This document shows, piece by piece, positions 4,049-5,218 of a DNA stretch of 5,218 bases. The notes beneath the pieces are model-generated. The model had not been told where the DNA came from, did no database searches, and worked only from the letters and a program-made list of their open reading frames with translations. Source of the stretch: Nitriliruptoraceae bacterium (GTDB taxonomy: Bacteria > Actinomycetota > Nitriliruptoria > Nitriliruptorales > Nitriliruptoraceae); contig SKNK01000101.1 in assembly GCA_007120565.1 (NCBI GenBank), positions 1-5,218 on the forward strand, in the 5' to 3' direction. Made by a program: the position numbers and the translations under genes. Numbering within the stretch: position 1 is the first letter of the stretch; each line of letters begins with the position of its first letter.

Positions 4049-5218
4049 TCAACGAGGTGGAGCGACCGCCGCCAGCGCAGCATCGAGGCGGCGCCAGAGC
4101 ACGTCGAGGTCCTCGGCGCGGTGGTAGCAACCGAACCCCAGGCGGAGCCGGTCCCGCCGGTGGTCGACGATGACGTCGCGATCCGCCAGGGCGTGCTCGA
4201 TCGGTCCCGCCTGGTCGGTCTCGAAGGTGAGGAAGTTGCCCCGGTCCACCTCCACATCCGGCGGGAGCAGACCGTGGACCAGTGCCTCACGCTCCGCGTT
4301 GCCCGCCGCCATCTCGACGAACCGGCGTTGCAGGTCACGCACGTGCGCGTGGATCGCGCCTACCTCGACATCCATCTCGTCGAGCCAGCGGTGGACGGCG
4401 TTGGCTCGGTACAGCCCGCTGGGATCGAAGGTGGCACCCAGGAAGCGCGAGCCATCGGCACCGTAGCCCACCTGTGCGTCCGGCCCGGCGGCCAGGGCCG
4501 AGAACCCCGCGTACCAGCCGGTGTCCGGGGGACGGAGCACGTAGCCCGGTGGGCAGTGCAGGAACGCCGAGCCCTCCCCCGCCATCGCGTACTTGTAGCC
4601 GCCACCGAGGTAGAAGGCGCGGTGCTGCACCGCCGAGAGCTCGGTAGGGACGGCCAGGTAGCCGTGGTACCCATCGAGCACGATCAGAGTGTCATCGTCC
4701 CGGACGGCGTCGACCACCTCGGCAAGGTCGACGACGAGGTAGCCCGAGTCGAACAGCACCTGGCTGACGAACACCAGGTCGTGACCGCCGGCAGCCGCGC
4801 AGGCGATCATGCGGTCCGGGAAGGTGTCGAAGGGCCGGGCCGGAACCCGCTCGACGTCGACCACTCCCTCTTCCTCGAGGCGGGCGAGTTGTCGGGCGAA
4901 ACTGTGGAACTCGGCGTCGGTGGTCAGCACCTTCGCCGAACGCCCGGTACCGGAGAGCAGCAGGCTCGAGAGCAGCCGCATCACCAGGTCGTGGGTGTTG
5001 GGGGCGATCGCGATCGCTGCGGGGTCCGACAGTCCCAGGTGTCGGGCGACGTGCTCCTGGAACTCGGGCAGCACCTCCCCGAAGATGTGCTCCCACTTGT
5101 GATCGTGACGGTCGGCCGCATCCAGCCAGGCCTGGGAGTGGGCGTCCAGCGTCACGTCGGGCCACGGGTGGTGGCTGTGGGCCGCCACGTGCAGACGCTC
5201 CGGGTGCGGGTCGAGGAA
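4049..5218 (-). CDS. Kynureninase-like class V PLP-dependent enzyme (5' end beyond right edge)
   Basis: The 389 visible residues are of aminotransferase class V fold. Numbering from the GTG at 5188: SQVLFDSGY (142-150) stands where kynureninases have SHVxYxTG; Asp172 in LDGYHGYL should bind the pyridine nitrogen, with His175 beside it; Lys199 in GGGYKYAMAGEG is the PLP lysine, close to the kynureninase YKYLNGGPG motif; RLRLGFG is the typical C-terminal strand. Kynureninase cleaves kynurenine to anthranilate and alanine. This is a divergent member, so another substrate, or desulfurase/lyase chemistry, is possible. The GTG at 5188 is not the real start: the frame stays open upstream and reads FLDPHPERLHVAAHSHHPWPD, a conserved-looking N-terminus, to the last base. 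Perhaps 10-30 residues are off the window, judged from a family length near 400-420. Cytoplasmic; no signal peptide seen. Confidence 0.83.
   Translation of the reverse strand, partial: FLDPHPERLHVAAHSHHPWPDVTLDAHSQAWLDAADRHDHKWEHIFGEVLPEFQEHVARHLGLSDPAAIAIAPNTHDLVMRLLSSLLLSGTGRSAKVLTTDAEFHSFARQLARLEEEGVVDVERVPARPFDTFPDRMIACAAAGGHDLVFVSQVLFDSGYLVVDLAEVVDAVRDDDTLIVLDGYHGYLAVPTELSAVQHRAFYLGGGYKYAMAGEGSAFLHCPPGYVLRPPDTGWYAGFSALAAGPDAQVGYGADGSRFLGATFDPSGLYRANAVHRWLDEMDVEVGAIHAHVRDLQRRFVEMAAGNAEREALVHGLLPPDVEVDRGNFLTFETDQAGPIEHALADRDVIVDHRRDRLRLGFGCYHRAEDLDVLWRRLDAALAAVAPPR

Overview
This is a 5.2 kb stretch of GC-rich chromosomal DNA. It shows GTG as well as ATG starts, strong Shine-Dalgarno sequences and G/C-ending codons. 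These features and the recognisable protein types suggest an actinobacterium (Actinomycetota), perhaps an Acidimicrobiia- or Nitriliruptoria-like lineage. That is an inference from protein style; no rRNA or marker gene is present. No tRNA, rRNA, CRISPR array, insertion sequence or phage gene was seen.

Layout, left to right. (1) Positions 1-626, minus strand: N-terminal half of a TrpB2-type tryptophan synthase beta chain, running off the left edge. (2) Positions 737-1924, plus strand: a two-part protein made of a degenerate domain resembling type II 3-dehydroquinase and an alpha/beta hydrolase of the kynurenine formamidase/esterase type. It is divergent from trpB2 across 110 bp. (3) Positions 1938-2237, minus strand: a small GNAT-like acetyltransferase, convergent with the hydrolase. 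(4) Positions 2503-2958, plus strand: a single-domain cupin, divergent from the GNAT gene across 265 bp that contain several palindromes. (5) Positions 2976-3455, minus strand: a zinc nucleoside/cytosine deaminase-family protein. (6) Positions 3487-3921, minus strand: an ATP-binding-type universal stress protein just upstream of the deaminase. (7) Positions 4049-5218, minus strand: a kynureninase-like class V PLP enzyme whose 5' end lies beyond the right edge.

Three genes touch on tryptophan: a tryptophan-making enzyme (TrpB2), a formylkynurenine-hydrolase-like enzyme and a kynureninase-like PLP enzyme. They are interleaved with cupin, deaminase, GNAT and stress genes on both strands, so this is a neighbourhood and not an obvious operon. 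A tryptophan/kynurenine link is a hypothesis. The only plausible co-transcribed sets are usp-deaminase (31 bp gap) and possibly PLP enzyme-usp-deaminase.

The most unusual sequence feature is a perfect 32-bp palindrome (1000-1031) inside the hydrolase gene, near its domain junction. One arm recurs as part of a 17-nt direct repeat that encodes the hydrolase's presumed catalytic-histidine segment. The window otherwise looks like ordinary chromosomal housekeeping/accessory content, and I do not see a clear new defence or mobile system.
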